A program made the position numbers and the translations under genes. From Chitinophaga jiangningensis (lineage in GTDB: Bacteria; Bacteroidota; Bacteroidia; Chitinophagales; Chitinophagaceae): a DNA stretch of 64,000 bases. Shown here piece after piece: positions 8,921 through 17,494 of the stretch. Under the pieces are notes generated by a model. It searched no databases. It was not told the DNA's origin and worked only from the letters and a program-made list of their open reading frames with translations. Every line of letters begins with the position of its first letter. Within the stretch, counting starts at the first letter, position 1. Location: contig NZ_FRBL01000005.1 in assembly GCF_900142605.1 (NCBI RefSeq), positions 310,001-374,000 on the forward strand, written 5' to 3'.

Positions 8921-9487
8921 TTGAAAAATATCGCCATATTCGCCTCAGGCGCAGGAAGCAACGCACAGAAGATAATTGATCACCTGAGAAACTCCACCAA
9001 AGGCAAAGTATCTCTGATCGTATGTAATAAACCCGGAGCCGGCGTATTGCAGATAGCCGAAAAAGAAGGTATCCCTTCCATTATTATAGAAAAAGAAGCA
9101 TTTTTCCGCGGCGACACCTACGTGAAACAGCTACAGGAAAATAATATAGACCTGATTGTGCTGGCGGGGTTCCTCTGGAAAATCCCGGCCAACCTGGTGC
9201 AGGCCTTCCCGGACAGGATTATTAATATCCACCCGGCCCTCCTCCCTAAATACGGAGGTAAAGGGATGTACGGCCACTTTGTTCACGAAGCCGTTATTGC
9301 CGCCGGAGAAAAAGAAAGTGGTATCACCATCCATTTCGTAAATGAAAAATATGATGATGGCGCACCCATCTTACAGGAACGATGCGTGATCACCTCAGAT
9401 GATACCCCGGAGACCCTCGCTAAGAAAGTGCAGGTGCTGGAACATCAGTGGTTTCCGCTAATTGTGGAACGATTATTGGAAAAATAA
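8921..9487 (+). CDS. purN: Phosphoribosylglycinamide formyltransferase (PurN)
   Basis: Transfers a formyl group from 10-formyltetrahydrofolate to GAR in purine synthesis. About 188 residues starting with TTG at 8921, giving MKNIAIFASGAGSNAQ, the standard start of this family with its phosphate-binding glycine loop. The TTG at 8894 would add nine residues but lies on a promoter element. Catalytic features are visible: NIHPALLPKY with the Asn-x-His pair, then GITIHFVNEKYDDGAPI with the conserved aspartate. It stands alone, with no other pur genes next to it, and is followed at once by a strong hairpin. Confidence 0.95.
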   Translation: MKNIAIFASGAGSNAQKIIDHLRNSTKGKVSLIVCNKPGAGVLQIAEKEGIPSIIIEKEAFFRGDTYVKQLQENNIDLIVLAGFLWKIPANLVQAFPDRIINIHPALLPKYGGKGMYGHFVHEAVIAAGEKESGITIHFVNEKYDDGAPILQERCVITSDDTPETLAKKVQVLEHQWFPLIVERLLEK

Positions 9488-9508
9488 AAGGAGCTCACCA
9501 GCTCCTTT
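9487..9508 (+). terminator. Hairpin after purN
   Basis: Perfect 9-base stem AAAGGAGCT/AGCTCCTTT with a CACC loop, starting on the last base of the purN stop codon. There is no T-run beyond the three Ts of the stem, so it may terminate weakly or protect the 3' end. Confidence 0.55.
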
Positions 9509-9524
9509 CTAACCCTTCAACTGT

Positions 9525-10196
9525 ATGAAAAAGACGCTACTGTTAATATGTCTGTTAGTATCCTCCGTCCTCACTTCCTTTGCTCAGGAAGATAAACGCT
9601 TCCACCGGAATACATACCTGAAGGTAAATCCAACCACCCTGATTAATGAACTGGATATTTACCTGGAACAGGAAATATCAGGAAAACTCAGTATCGAACT
9701 GGGTATCAGTGGAATCTATACAGATTACCCCGATTACGTACTCACCAAAAAAATCGACTTCGGCCAGAAAAAACCAGATATCAGCACAGAACAATTTGTT
9801 GACGGCCGCGGGCTCGGTTTCAGGGCAGGCGTTAAACTGTACCTGATCTCCCGGGAACTTGCTCCTGCACGTGCAGCCGGTACTTACTTTGAACCCATTC
9901 TTCTCTATAAAAAAGTATTTTACCCCAATGAAGACGTTACCATTAACGGTACCGGCTATACCAACAACGCCACAAAGGACGTTTACGGCATACAGCTGTT
10001 AGTGGGCCGCCAGTTCAGAAAAGACAAACTGATCCTCGATCCGTTTCTCGGTCTGGGCATTCGTGGCAAAGTTTACCAGTACACCACCTTCCACGGCGTG
10101 GAAAACAATGGCGTACAGATAAACGATGGCCGACTGGTAAGTGTTTTACCGAGTCTTCATCTGGGTATAAAGATCGGACTGAACCTGGCCCGTTAA
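9525..10196 (+). CDS. Secreted outer-membrane beta-barrel-like protein, unknown function
   Basis: 223 residues with a clean signal peptide ending SFAQ, after which EDKRFHRNTYLKVNP begins. The rest alternates short hydrophobic beta segments and polar turns and closes with SLHLGIKIGLNLAR, the kind of end strand seen in small outer-membrane barrels such as the DUF3575 group. I do not recognise a specific family. It starts 16 bases after the purN hairpin and converges on the TonB receptor gene, overlapping its 3' end by 4 bases. Confidence 0.7.
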   Translation: MKKTLLLICLLVSSVLTSFAQEDKRFHRNTYLKVNPTTLINELDIYLEQEISGKLSIELGISGIYTDYPDYVLTKKIDFGQKKPDISTEQFVDGRGLGFRAGVKLYLISRELAPARAAGTYFEPILLYKKVFYPNEDVTINGTGYTNNATKDVYGIQLLVGRQFRKDKLILDPFLGLGIRGKVYQYTTFHGVENNGVQINDGRLVSVLPSLHLGIKIGLNLAR

Positions 10197-12646
10197 AAGG
10201 GCACTATCACTTTCATACTTATATTTCTACCCATATTATATATACCTGACCTGCCGTTAGGCGATGCACTGTAGTATTCAAAATACTTCAGCCTGTTAAG
10301 GCCGGACTGGTAGGCCTTGTCCAGCAGGTTATCCGCCTGCACATACAATTCAAATAAAGGCTTGTCCTTTTTATTTTCTATGGTAGCCCCTACACCCAGG
10401 TTCAACAAGGTATAGCCAGGCGTATAAGTTTCGGTATCATCCACACCATAAAAGCGGGATTGGGCAGCGTATACATCCACACCTCCCCGGATATAGGCTT
10501 TGCGGAAGCACTTCCAGTCTGGAACCGTGATTTTTAAGTCAGAACGTATATGCATGGGTGGTATTAGCGGCAAATATTTAGCCGTTGCACCATGCTGATC
10601 AATCAGGGCCTTGTTTTTATTCCGGCCCTCCGTATAGGCGATACTGTTATTCCAGCTAAACCATGCCCAGCGGCGGGGATGCAGGTTCACGGTGGCTTCC
10701 GCACCAAACAGGCGTGCCTTGGACTGCTGATAACTATAGGTCACATTCCCCGGAACAATCACTACCGGATCGCCGTTGGCATCGTATAGTCGTGCCTGAT
10801 AGATATAGTTCTGAATATTATTATTGAATAACTCCACACTCAGGTCAAGGTCTGGCAGATAGGCCAGGAAACCAAGATCCTGTTGCAGGCTAAACTCCGG
10901 CTCGAAGCTGCGGTTACCCAGGTACACAATATGTGCGCCCGGATCCAGGCCGTTGGAGCCGATCTCCGTGATATTAGGAGCGCGGTAACCGCGGGCGATA
11001 TTCCCCTTCACTAAAATCCGCTCACTAATATTATAGGTAATACCCAGGCTACCGGAAATACCGGTGTATTGCTTACTGAATGCAGGGAACTGCAGGGTGG
11101 CGCCGGTAGTATCGGTAGCATGGTAGCCGAAACCGGTAGTTTTATCCTCCCCTACATAGAAGTCGCTCCAGTGGATAGTCCGCAGGTCGTACCGGATACC
11201 GCCGGAGATATCTATCTTCCCAAAAGTTTTCCTGGCAAACAAAAACCCGCCGATATCAAAAAGGTTATAATCAGGAATCGGGAAATCGGTGGCATCCTTA
11301 CTTTTATTCACCTGGTACATTCCATTTACACCAACTGAAGTTTCTACCCCGGCTATCGCCGGGAGATTGTAGCGCAGATCGTAGTTGAGGGTGTTTAGTA
11401 CTACGTATAGCCCTGCCTGTGAGGTATACACCGGATGATTATACTCCCGCCGGATACTTTGCTGGTAACCAAGCGTTCCGGTGAGTTCTCCGCCACCCAG
11501 TTTGAGCATACTGCGGTTATAGAGGCGATAATGCTGAATGTGCTGATGCAGTGGATTGAGTGTATATGTTTTCAGCTCCGACTCCGGTACCACCGGCCTG
11601 TTGCGAATATCATCCTCATCGCCTTCCTTTACCTGGCGGGTAAATTTTCTGGTGAGAGAGTCACGGCTGCCGTCAGGGATTTCCTGCAGGTTATCGTAGA
11701 GCGTGGCTCCCCAGTGTGAGTAACCCCATTTTTTGTCCAGGTGGGCTAATGCGGAGAGATTTGATTCCCGGAATGCAGTACCGTATACATATCCGTCTAC
11801 GGCGTTGCGATAATTATGTGCGGTTCGGATGGTGCCGCGCAAGGCATACTTCCAGTCATTATGCTGCAGCGACAACCCCAGCGAAGATCCTATAAGGCCG
11901 TTGTTGGACTGATAGTCCGTGAGAAAGTTCCCTTTCAGCTTTCCCTGTGGCCCTGCCGGCACTTCCGGGATAATGTTAATAACCCCTGCCAGGGCATCGG
12001 AACCGTAGGTAAGACTTGCAGGACCTTTCACCACTTCGGCCCGCGATACACCGTACTGGTCAATTTCGATTCCGTGCTCATCGCCCCATTGCTGGCCTTC
12101 CTGGCGTAGTCCGTCGTAGAGCGTGAGTACACGGTTGTAGCCTAGTCCACGGATGAAAGGTTTGGAGATGTTGGGGCCGGTGGTAACGGCGCTGATGCCG
12201 GGAACGCCCCGCACGATGGCGTCAATCAGGTTGGTATTTACCTGTGAAACCATTTCCTTCTTTCCAATAATGGCAATAGGCACCGGATTTTTGCGGGCAA
12301 TGGTATTACGTGAAACACCCGTCACCACTACTTCATCCAGTCGGGAAAGGTCTTCTGTCAGCTTGATTTCCGCCAGCGTTTCAATCGTGCCGGCAAAAGT
12401 ATGCGTAAATGTTTGGGGCTGATATCCCATCATGGAAACGGTTACATCCCATGTTCCCGATTTGATGGCGAGTTTGTAGTTGCCTTCTTTATCGGTAACG
12501 GTACCGGTATGAAGGGCAGGTATAGCGATTGTAGCGTATTGCAAAGGTTTTCCGGCAGCAGTAATTTTTCCTTTTACAGTTGCTTGCTGACCAAATGCCA
12601 GTACAGTCAATAATTGCAGGTACAGAACAGTAAAAAATCTTTTCAT
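10193..12646 (-). CDS. TonB-dependent outer-membrane receptor
   Basis: 817 residues. Signal peptide to about residue 19 (FGQ), then a carboxypeptidase-regulatory-like beta domain (residues about 22-100: VKGKITAAGKPLQYATI), a TonB box and plug (about 110-235: LDEVVVTG, then GVPGISAV and GDEHGIEIDQYG), and a large beta-barrel ending IYNMGRNISMKVIVPF with a terminal aromatic. It imports a substrate across the outer membrane using TonB energy. The neighbours (COG0523 GTPase, MerC, SCO, Fur/Zur) suggest a metal or metallophore. It differs from SusC transporters in lacking a SusD partner and in being shorter. A minus-7 element TAGATTTG lies upstream. Confidence 0.92.
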   Translation of the reverse strand: MKRFFTVLYLQLLTVLAFGQQATVKGKITAAGKPLQYATIAIPALHTGTVTDKEGNYKLAIKSGTWDVTVSMMGYQPQTFTHTFAGTIETLAEIKLTEDLSRLDEVVVTGVSRNTIARKNPVPIAIIGKKEMVSQVNTNLIDAIVRGVPGISAVTTGPNISKPFIRGLGYNRVLTLYDGLRQEGQQWGDEHGIEIDQYGVSRAEVVKGPASLTYGSDALAGVINIIPEVPAGPQGKLKGNFLTDYQSNNGLIGSSLGLSLQHNDWKYALRGTIRTAHNYRNAVDGYVYGTAFRESNLSALAHLDKKWGYSHWGATLYDNLQEIPDGSRDSLTRKFTRQVKEGDEDDIRNRPVVPESELKTYTLNPLHQHIQHYRLYNRSMLKLGGGELTGTLGYQQSIRREYNHPVYTSQAGLYVVLNTLNYDLRYNLPAIAGVETSVGVNGMYQVNKSKDATDFPIPDYNLFDIGGFLFARKTFGKIDISGGIRYDLRTIHWSDFYVGEDKTTGFGYHATDTTGATLQFPAFSKQYTGISGSLGITYNISERILVKGNIARGYRAPNITEIGSNGLDPGAHIVYLGNRSFEPEFSLQQDLGFLAYLPDLDLSVELFNNNIQNYIYQARLYDANGDPVVIVPGNVTYSYQQSKARLFGAEATVNLHPRRWAWFSWNNSIAYTEGRNKNKALIDQHGATAKYLPLIPPMHIRSDLKITVPDWKCFRKAYIRGGVDVYAAQSRFYGVDDTETYTPGYTLLNLGVGATIENKKDKPLFELYVQADNLLDKAYQSGLNRLKYFEYYSASPNGRSGIYNMGRNISMKVIVPF

Positions 12647-12724
12647 CTTCAGATCATATTATCATTTTTAAAAACAGGGGATTGGATAGTAACAAATATT
12701 TAGACTTCCGAAGCTAATTTTTTA

Positions 12725-12732
12725 CAAATCTA
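12725..12732 (-). promoter_or_regulatory. Minus-7 element of the TonB receptor gene
   Basis: On the minus strand TAGATTTG fits TAnnTTTG and lies about 80 bases before the start codon. No clear minus-33 TTG at the usual spacing. Confidence 0.35.
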
Positions 12733-12780
12733 TATTGAACAATTTAAATGTACTTGAATTATTTTTTAGACCAACCTAAA

Positions 12781-13962
12781 TCAATAGATTAAAAAAGGGT
12801 CTTTGAAGGACTCACCCTGTAAGTAGGCCGATATTTCCCGTTCCGTACAGAGGCAGGCTTCCAGCTCATTTTCAATCACTTGCCGGTCCATAAACTGCCC
12901 GATGATTACCAATTCATTATACCTGTCTGCAAAACGATTATCCCATCGGTCGGTGATCAGTTGCATGGTTTCCTCGTCTACCTGCCACCGCTGCCGTGGG
13001 ATCGCACACCACCAGTAACCGGCTTTATCCGCACGCACGGAACCTCCTGCCTGACTCCAGTTTACGGCTACCTGCGGCCGTGAGGCCAGCCAGAAAAGTC
13101 CTTTGGAACGGATCACGTTACCAGGCCACTGCTGCTGGATATAATGCCAGAAGCGCTCCGGGTGAAAAGGCTTTCGGCTTCTGAATACGAAAGAAGAGAT
13201 ACCATACTCGAGTGTTTCCGGAGTGTGTTCCGATTCCAGCTCGGCCTGCCAGCCTGCACTTTGGCTGGTGGTTTCAAAGTCGAATCGCCTGGTATCCAGA
13301 ATTTCCGGCAAGGGTACTTCCCCTTTTATGGTTTGAATAATTTTTGCATTTGCATTTAGCTTGCGAATCATTGCAGAGAGGACGCCTAACTTTTCAGCAC
13401 TCACGAGATCGCACTTGTTCAGCAGGATCACATCCGCAAACTCTACCTGGTCAGTCAATAAATTCACAATAGTACGGCCGTCATCCTCCTCTGTGAGCCC
13501 TTTATCCTGCAAGCGTTCCACGCTGCTGAAGTCGTTCAGAAAATTATATGCATCCACTACCGTTACCATGGTATCCAGGCGACTGACAGCACTCAGATCA
13601 ATACCATTGGCTTCATCCTGGTAGCAGAATGTTTGTGCCACCGGAATAGGTTCAGAAATGCCGGTGGATTCGATCAGCAGGTAATCAAATTTATTTTCGG
13701 CGGCTAATTTTTCCACTTCCTTCAGCAGGTCTTCGCGCAGTGTACAGCAAATGCAGCCGTTGCTTAGTTCTACTAACTTTTCTTCAGTTTTATGCAGCAC
13801 CTGCTCATTTTTCACCAGTTGCGCATCGATATTTACTTCACTCATATCGTTGACGATCACCGCTACTTTCAGGCCTTCGCGGTTGTGCAACACATGGTTA
13901 AGGACAGTAGTTTTCCCTGCGCCGAGGAAGCCACTCAGCACCGTTACCGGTAATTTATTCAT
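12781..13962 (-). CDS. COG0523 (CobW/YeiR/ZigA-type) metal-chaperone GTPase
   Basis: 393 residues. P-loop GFLGAGKTT at residues 11-19, the family metal-binding motif CICC at 70-73, and the guanine-specificity motif LLNKCDLV. A CobW C-terminal domain follows (about 255-370), rich in aromatic residues and ending in an acidic patch with ELEACLC. COG0523 proteins deliver zinc or other metals to target enzymes under limitation and are commonly under Zur control. The gene lies 11 bases after the MerC gene on the same strand, and both start next to a palindrome shared with the divergent SCO-Fur operon, which supports a role in zinc homeostasis. Confidence 0.93.
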   Translation of the reverse strand: MNKLPVTVLSGFLGAGKTTVLNHVLHNREGLKVAVIVNDMSEVNIDAQLVKNEQVLHKTEEKLVELSNGCICCTLREDLLKEVEKLAAENKFDYLLIESTGISEPIPVAQTFCYQDEANGIDLSAVSRLDTMVTVVDAYNFLNDFSSVERLQDKGLTEEDDGRTIVNLLTDQVEFADVILLNKCDLVSAEKLGVLSAMIRKLNANAKIIQTIKGEVPLPEILDTRRFDFETTSQSAGWQAELESEHTPETLEYGISSFVFRSRKPFHPERFWHYIQQQWPGNVIRSKGLFWLASRPQVAVNWSQAGGSVRADKAGYWWCAIPRQRWQVDEETMQLITDRWDNRFADRYNELVIIGQFMDRQVIENELEACLCTEREISAYLQGESFKDPFLIY

Positions 13963-13973
13963 ATGTAAGTTTT

Positions 13974-14384
13974 TTAGTTGGCCGTAGCGGCGGATGAAGG
14001 AACTTTAGGATGAGTATGACGAATGTTCAACCAATGCGCGGCAACGAGCAATCCCGCACCCAGGGCAATGATCCAACCTTCGTATGCATGAAATAAGGGA
14101 ATAAAATGACCTGCAACCAGACACACGAAGCCGATCCCGAACAATAGTAATGGCAACACCCAGCGGTGGCGATACCAGAATCCGCGCCCCAATGCCAGGC
14201 AACCTGCCAGGAAAGAAACGGAGAGCAGGCAGTACTCCAGCAGGCCATGCCCGGTAAAATGCAGCCCCAGTAATGGGAGCGCCGAAATAAGCAGCGGTAA
14301 CAGCGCGCAATGTACCGCGCAGAGCACCGAGGTGCCAATGCCCAGCACATCCAGGTTTAACCTGGAAAAAAGTCGGTCTATCAT
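13974..14384 (-). CDS. MerC-family small membrane protein
   Basis: 136 residues with four predicted membrane helices and the paired-cysteine helix LCAVHCALLPLL (residues about 21-32) typical of the MerC domain. MerC was named for mercuric-ion uptake; in Bacteroidota it often occurs beside zinc-responsive genes without any mer operon, as here. A second polar stretch (NIRHTHPKVP) near the C-terminus could bind metal. Start ATG at 14382-14384, directly downstream of a minus-strand TATTTTTG element and of the palindrome at 14424-14438. Cotranscribed with the COG0523 GTPase. Confidence 0.85.
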   Translation of the reverse strand: MIDRLFSRLNLDVLGIGTSVLCAVHCALLPLLISALPLLGLHFTGHGLLEYCLLSVSFLAGCLALGRGFWYRHRWVLPLLLFGIGFVCLVAGHFIPLFHAYEGWIIALGAGLLVAAHWLNIRHTHPKVPSSAATAN

Positions 14385-14406
14385 CTCTTAAATTATTTCT
14401 ACCCGA

Positions 14407-14438
14407 CAAAAATATCATATTTTTGCAACAGAGTTGCA
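14407..14438. promoter_or_regulatory. Divergent promoter with candidate Fur/Zur operator palindrome
   Basis: A perfect inverted repeat TGCAAC-AGA-GTTGCA occupies 14424-14438. It overlaps a plus-strand TATTTTTG (14418-14425) and sits 9 bases upstream of a minus-strand TATTTTTG (14407-14414) facing the MerC-COG0523 operon. A repressor bound here could block both directions. The downstream Fur/Zur gene is the obvious candidate; assignment is inference. Confidence 0.6.
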
Positions 14439-14517
14439 TTTTATTTTCTTTTTTTTGAGATTTTGTTAAAAACAGCAGGCAGTTAACATGGAATATGGGC
14501 ATCTGTTAAGTATGTGC

Positions 14518-14525
14518 TACCTTTG
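14518..14525 (+). promoter_or_regulatory. Minus-7 element of the SCO-Fur operon
   Basis: TACCTTTG fits TAnnTTTG and lies 30 bases before the ATG at 14556. It overlaps an earlier GTG at 14514, which argues against that upstream start. No clear minus-33 TTG. Confidence 0.45.
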
Positions 14526-14555
14526 TATATTGAACAAACTTTAGAAGAAAAGGCT

Positions 14556-15182
14556 ATGTCAAAGAAAACAAAAGGCTTGGTAATATTCTTTGTGGTATTG
14601 AGTATAGCGTTTCTGGGCTATGCAGGGTATGTGATCAAAGGCGAGAAAGGTACATTTTTCGGAGTGGAAAAACTGCCCGTACTTGGTACAGCAGGCCACA
14701 CAGTACCGGGGTTCTCCTTTACCGACCAGGAGGGAAATACCAGAACCCAGGCCGATGTGAAGGGAAAAATTTATGTGGCTGAATATTTTTTCACCACCTG
14801 CACCGGTATCTGCCCAAAAATGAATGCCAATATGGAGAAAGTTTATAAGGAATATAAGGATAAACCGGATTTTCTGATACTTTCACATACTGTAGACCCG
14901 GAGCACGACAGCGTACCAGTACTGAAAACCTATGCTGCGAAGCATGGCGCCGACAGCAAAAACTGGTGGTTCCTGACCGGTGATAAAAAGCAACTTTACC
15001 GCCTGGCCCGCCAGGGTTACCTGGTAGATGACGGCACTCCCGGTGGCGACGAAGATTTCGTTCATACCCAATGGTTTGCCCTGGTGGATAAAGTTGGACG
15101 AATTCGCGGCCTGTACGAAGGCACTAAAGAGAAAGATGTACAAAAACTAATCGTTGATATAGACCGATTAATGAATGAATAA
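14556..15182 (+). CDS. SCO1/SenC family copper-binding thioredoxin-fold protein
   Basis: 208 residues from the ATG at 14556; a GTG 14 codons upstream is less likely because it lies on a promoter element. One N-terminal membrane anchor (residues 8-27) precedes a thioredoxin-fold domain. The copper ligands are CTGIC (Cys82, Cys86) and the distant histidine in DFVHTQWF. SCO proteins deliver copper to the CuA site of cytochrome oxidase or act as thiol reductants at the periplasmic face. It is followed after 12 bases by the Fur-family regulator, so the two are cotranscribed and the SCO gene may belong to a metal-responsive regulon. Confidence 0.92.
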   Translation: MSKKTKGLVIFFVVLSIAFLGYAGYVIKGEKGTFFGVEKLPVLGTAGHTVPGFSFTDQEGNTRTQADVKGKIYVAEYFFTTCTGICPKMNANMEKVYKEYKDKPDFLILSHTVDPEHDSVPVLKTYAAKHGADSKNWWFLTGDKKQLYRLARQGYLVDDGTPGGDEDFVHTQWFALVDKVGRIRGLYEGTKEKDVQKLIVDIDRLMNE

Positions 15183-15194
15183 AGCTCCTGATTT

Positions 15195-15629
15195 ATGGGC
15201 ACCAAACAGCAAATAACAGAAAGGATCACTGCGCTGCTAAAGGATAGTAAGCTGAGCGTGACAGAAACCAGGGTAAAAATCCTGGAGCTGTTCATGAAAA
15301 GCAACGGCGCGCTTGAACACAGTGATATTGAAACACAAACAGGTCAATCGTTTGACAGAGTAACGGTATACCGTACCCTGCAAACTTTTCTTGATAAAGG
15401 AATTATACATAAGATTCCAACAACTGACACATCTGTGCGTTATGCAGTATGTAAATCGGAATGTACGGAGCATGATCACCATGATCATCATGTGCACTTC
15501 AAGTGTGAGAGTTGTGGCAACACCACCTGCCTGGATGAAACGAACATACCCGAAATCAGCTTACCTAAAGGCTATGCGATGCATAATGTGGAAGTAGTGG
15601 TGAGCGGGGTTTGCAAAACCTGTAAATAA
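15195..15629 (+). CDS. Fur-family metalloregulator, probably Zur-like
   Basis: 144 residues. Winged-helix DNA-binding domain (about 10-85) with VTETRVKILELF and the recognition stretch FDRVTVYRTLQTF. The dimerisation domain has two CxxC pairs (Cys104/Cys107 and Cys140/Cys143) for structural zinc and a striking histidine-rich hinge EHDHHDHHVHF at residues 92-102 that supplies regulatory metal ligands. COG0523 and MerC neighbours make zinc the best guess (Zur), but Fur or another specificity cannot be excluded from sequence. It would repress through the palindrome at 14424-14438. Second gene of the SCO operon, ended by a strong terminator. Confidence 0.92.
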   Translation: MGTKQQITERITALLKDSKLSVTETRVKILELFMKSNGALEHSDIETQTGQSFDRVTVYRTLQTFLDKGIIHKIPTTDTSVRYAVCKSECTEHDHHDHHVHFKCESCGNTTCLDETNIPEISLPKGYAMHNVEVVVSGVCKTCK

Positions 15630-15672
15630 GCGTGTAGGCTTAAGATATTATCTATTAATTTGTTTGTGAAAT

Positions 15673-15698
15673 AAGCCGGTCCCAGGGGACCGGCTTTC
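15673..15698. terminator. Bidirectional terminator between the Fur and M3 peptidase genes
   Basis: Perfect 10-base stem AAGCCGGTCC/GGACCGGCTT with loop CAGG, lying 43 bases after the Fur stop and 5 bases before the convergent peptidase stop. T-rich on the plus side (TTTCCT). Confidence 0.8.
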
Positions 15699-15702
15699 CT
15701 AT

Positions 15703-17424
15703 TTAGAGTTTATCCATTTCCTGTTTTACAAAATCTGCCAGGTCTTTTACATAGGCCGGAGAGAAGTCGAATTTGATTCCGGCTGCTTTATAGAGTTCCG
15801 GCAGCGTTTTGGTACCACCCAGGCTTAAAGCTGCCACATAATTGTCCAGCGCCTGCTGTGGATTTTCTTTGTATTGTTTCCACATAGCGATGGCGCCCAG
15901 CTGTGCGATACCGTATTCAATATAATAGAATGGTACTTCGAACAGGTGGAGCTGGCGTTGCCAGGCCGTAGCACGGAATGCTTCCAGGCCGCTCCAATCC
16001 ACTACGTTAGGCGAGAATTCATCCTGAATTTCGTTCCATTTCGCTGTGCGTTCTTCCACACTGTGATTTGGATTTTCGTATACCCAGTGCTGGAATTTAT
16101 CGATGATGGCAATCCACGGGAAGATGGTGATAGAACGTTCCAGTTGCTGGCGTTTAGCCCGACGCAGTTCTTCTTCGTTATCGAAGAAAATATGCCAGTG
16201 ATCCATGGTAAACAGTTCCATGCTCATACTGGCCACTTCTGCAATTTCCATCGGATATTCCTTGAAAGCTGCCAGGGGTAGGTTATGTGCCAGGAAGGAG
16301 TGTACCGCATGGCCACCTTCGTGTACCATGGTGGTGAGGTCGCGCATTTGGCCGGCAGCATTCATGAAAATGAATGGCACGCCGGTTTCGGCCAGCGGGC
16401 AGTTGTAACCGCCTGGTGCTTTGCCTTTGCGACTTTCGAGGTCCAGGTGTTTCATTTGTTTCATTACCCGGAGGCAGTTGCCAAAGAAAGGACCGAGTTC
16501 ATCGAAGGTTTTGGTGGCTTTATCCACCAGCTCATCGCCGGTATGGAATGGCTCCAGCGGTTTTATACCGGCTGGTTCAGCATCGGTATCCCATGGGCGG
16601 AGCGTATCCAGTTCCAGCTTTTGGCGCTGGTGTTCGAGGATGTCTTTTACCAGGGGTACGATATGTGATTTCACGGCGTCATGAAACTGGAAGCAATCTT
16701 CCTTGGTGTAATCGAAGCGGCCGAGCTCCACGAATTTATAATCGCGGTAGTTGGCGTAGCCGGCGTTTTTAGCTACCAGGTCGCGCTTACCTACCAGTTC
16801 AGTGTAAAGTTTGTCGAGGGCTTCGCGGTCCTGGAGGCGGCGTTCGCAGGTTTTTACAAATACTTCTTCGCGGAGTGCTCTGTCGCTGCTCTGCAGAAAC
16901 TTAGCAGCCTGTTGCAGCGTGTATTCCTGACCGTTAACGGTTACGGTTTGTTTGCCGGAGATGGCGCCGTATTGCTGAGCGGTAACGCTCAGTTCAGCGT
17001 GCAGCGGGATATTCTCTTCGCGGAAGAGTTTCACCTGCTTATCTACATTCCGGAGATACGTTTTGTAAAGGTCCTGGTCCAGTTCTTTGAGATAGGGGCT
17101 GGCCAGCAGTTTTTTATTGATAGCATCTGCATAGGGCTGCATTTTGGGTTGTATTTCCATGCAGAAGAATGCGAATGCTTCCTCGAGCGATTTATCGGTA
17201 GTGTCGCATGTCATGCGGATCTGACGCCAGCAGGCATCTTCACTGATAACAGCTTCGAGTTCATTGATGTCTTTGAGCCATTTTTCCAGTTCGGCTACGT
17301 TATTAACGGGGCGTTGCTGCAGTTCATCGTAGTAGGGCTGCAGTGCTTCCCAGGTGGTCACTTTAAAATCTTCCGGGAGAAAGTGACGGGGTGTTTTCTT
17401 TATATCTGCGCTTAAATTCTTCAT
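15703..17424 (-). CDS. M3 family oligoendopeptidase (PepF-like)
   Basis: 573 residues, cytosolic, no signal peptide. A zinc metallopeptidase that cleaves oligopeptides. The HExxH site is HEGGHAVHSF at about residues 365-375, with the third ligand glutamate in the helix EYPMEIAEVASMSMEL about 25 residues on. The N-terminal half is the helical M3 prodomain-like region (ISEDACWRQIRMTCDTTDK). Length fits the PepF/oligoendopeptidase F group of Bacteroidota. It stands alone, convergent to the Fur operon, with the terminator of the upstream DUF5606 gene (17441-17470) in front of it. Confidence 0.93.
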   Translation of the reverse strand: MKNLSADIKKTPRHFLPEDFKVTTWEALQPYYDELQQRPVNNVAELEKWLKDINELEAVISEDACWRQIRMTCDTTDKSLEEAFAFFCMEIQPKMQPYADAINKKLLASPYLKELDQDLYKTYLRNVDKQVKLFREENIPLHAELSVTAQQYGAISGKQTVTVNGQEYTLQQAAKFLQSSDRALREEVFVKTCERRLQDREALDKLYTELVGKRDLVAKNAGYANYRDYKFVELGRFDYTKEDCFQFHDAVKSHIVPLVKDILEHQRQKLELDTLRPWDTDAEPAGIKPLEPFHTGDELVDKATKTFDELGPFFGNCLRVMKQMKHLDLESRKGKAPGGYNCPLAETGVPFIFMNAAGQMRDLTTMVHEGGHAVHSFLAHNLPLAAFKEYPMEIAEVASMSMELFTMDHWHIFFDNEEELRRAKRQQLERSITIFPWIAIIDKFQHWVYENPNHSVEERTAKWNEIQDEFSPNVVDWSGLEAFRATAWQRQLHLFEVPFYYIEYGIAQLGAIAMWKQYKENPQQALDNYVAALSLGGTKTLPELYKAAGIKFDFSPAYVKDLADFVKQEMDKL

Positions 17425-17440
17425 CTTACTAAAATAAAAA

Positions 17441-17470
17441 ATTCCAGGCTTCCCGAGGGCAGCCTGGAAT
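17441..17470 (-). terminator. Rho-independent terminator after the DUF5606 gene
   Basis: Perfect 10-base stem ATTCCAGGCT/AGCCTGGAAT with a 10-base loop. On the minus strand it is followed by TTTTTATTTT, so it reads as a terminator for the gene ending at 17495. Confidence 0.85.
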
Positions 17471-17494
17471 AATAGTTATGTTAAAATCCGGAGA

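Noticed and set aside
14005..14502. Two frames antisense or alternative to the MerC gene
   Set aside because: They overlap a clear MerC protein and the divergent promoter, and their translations are Cys/Arg-rich without any motif.
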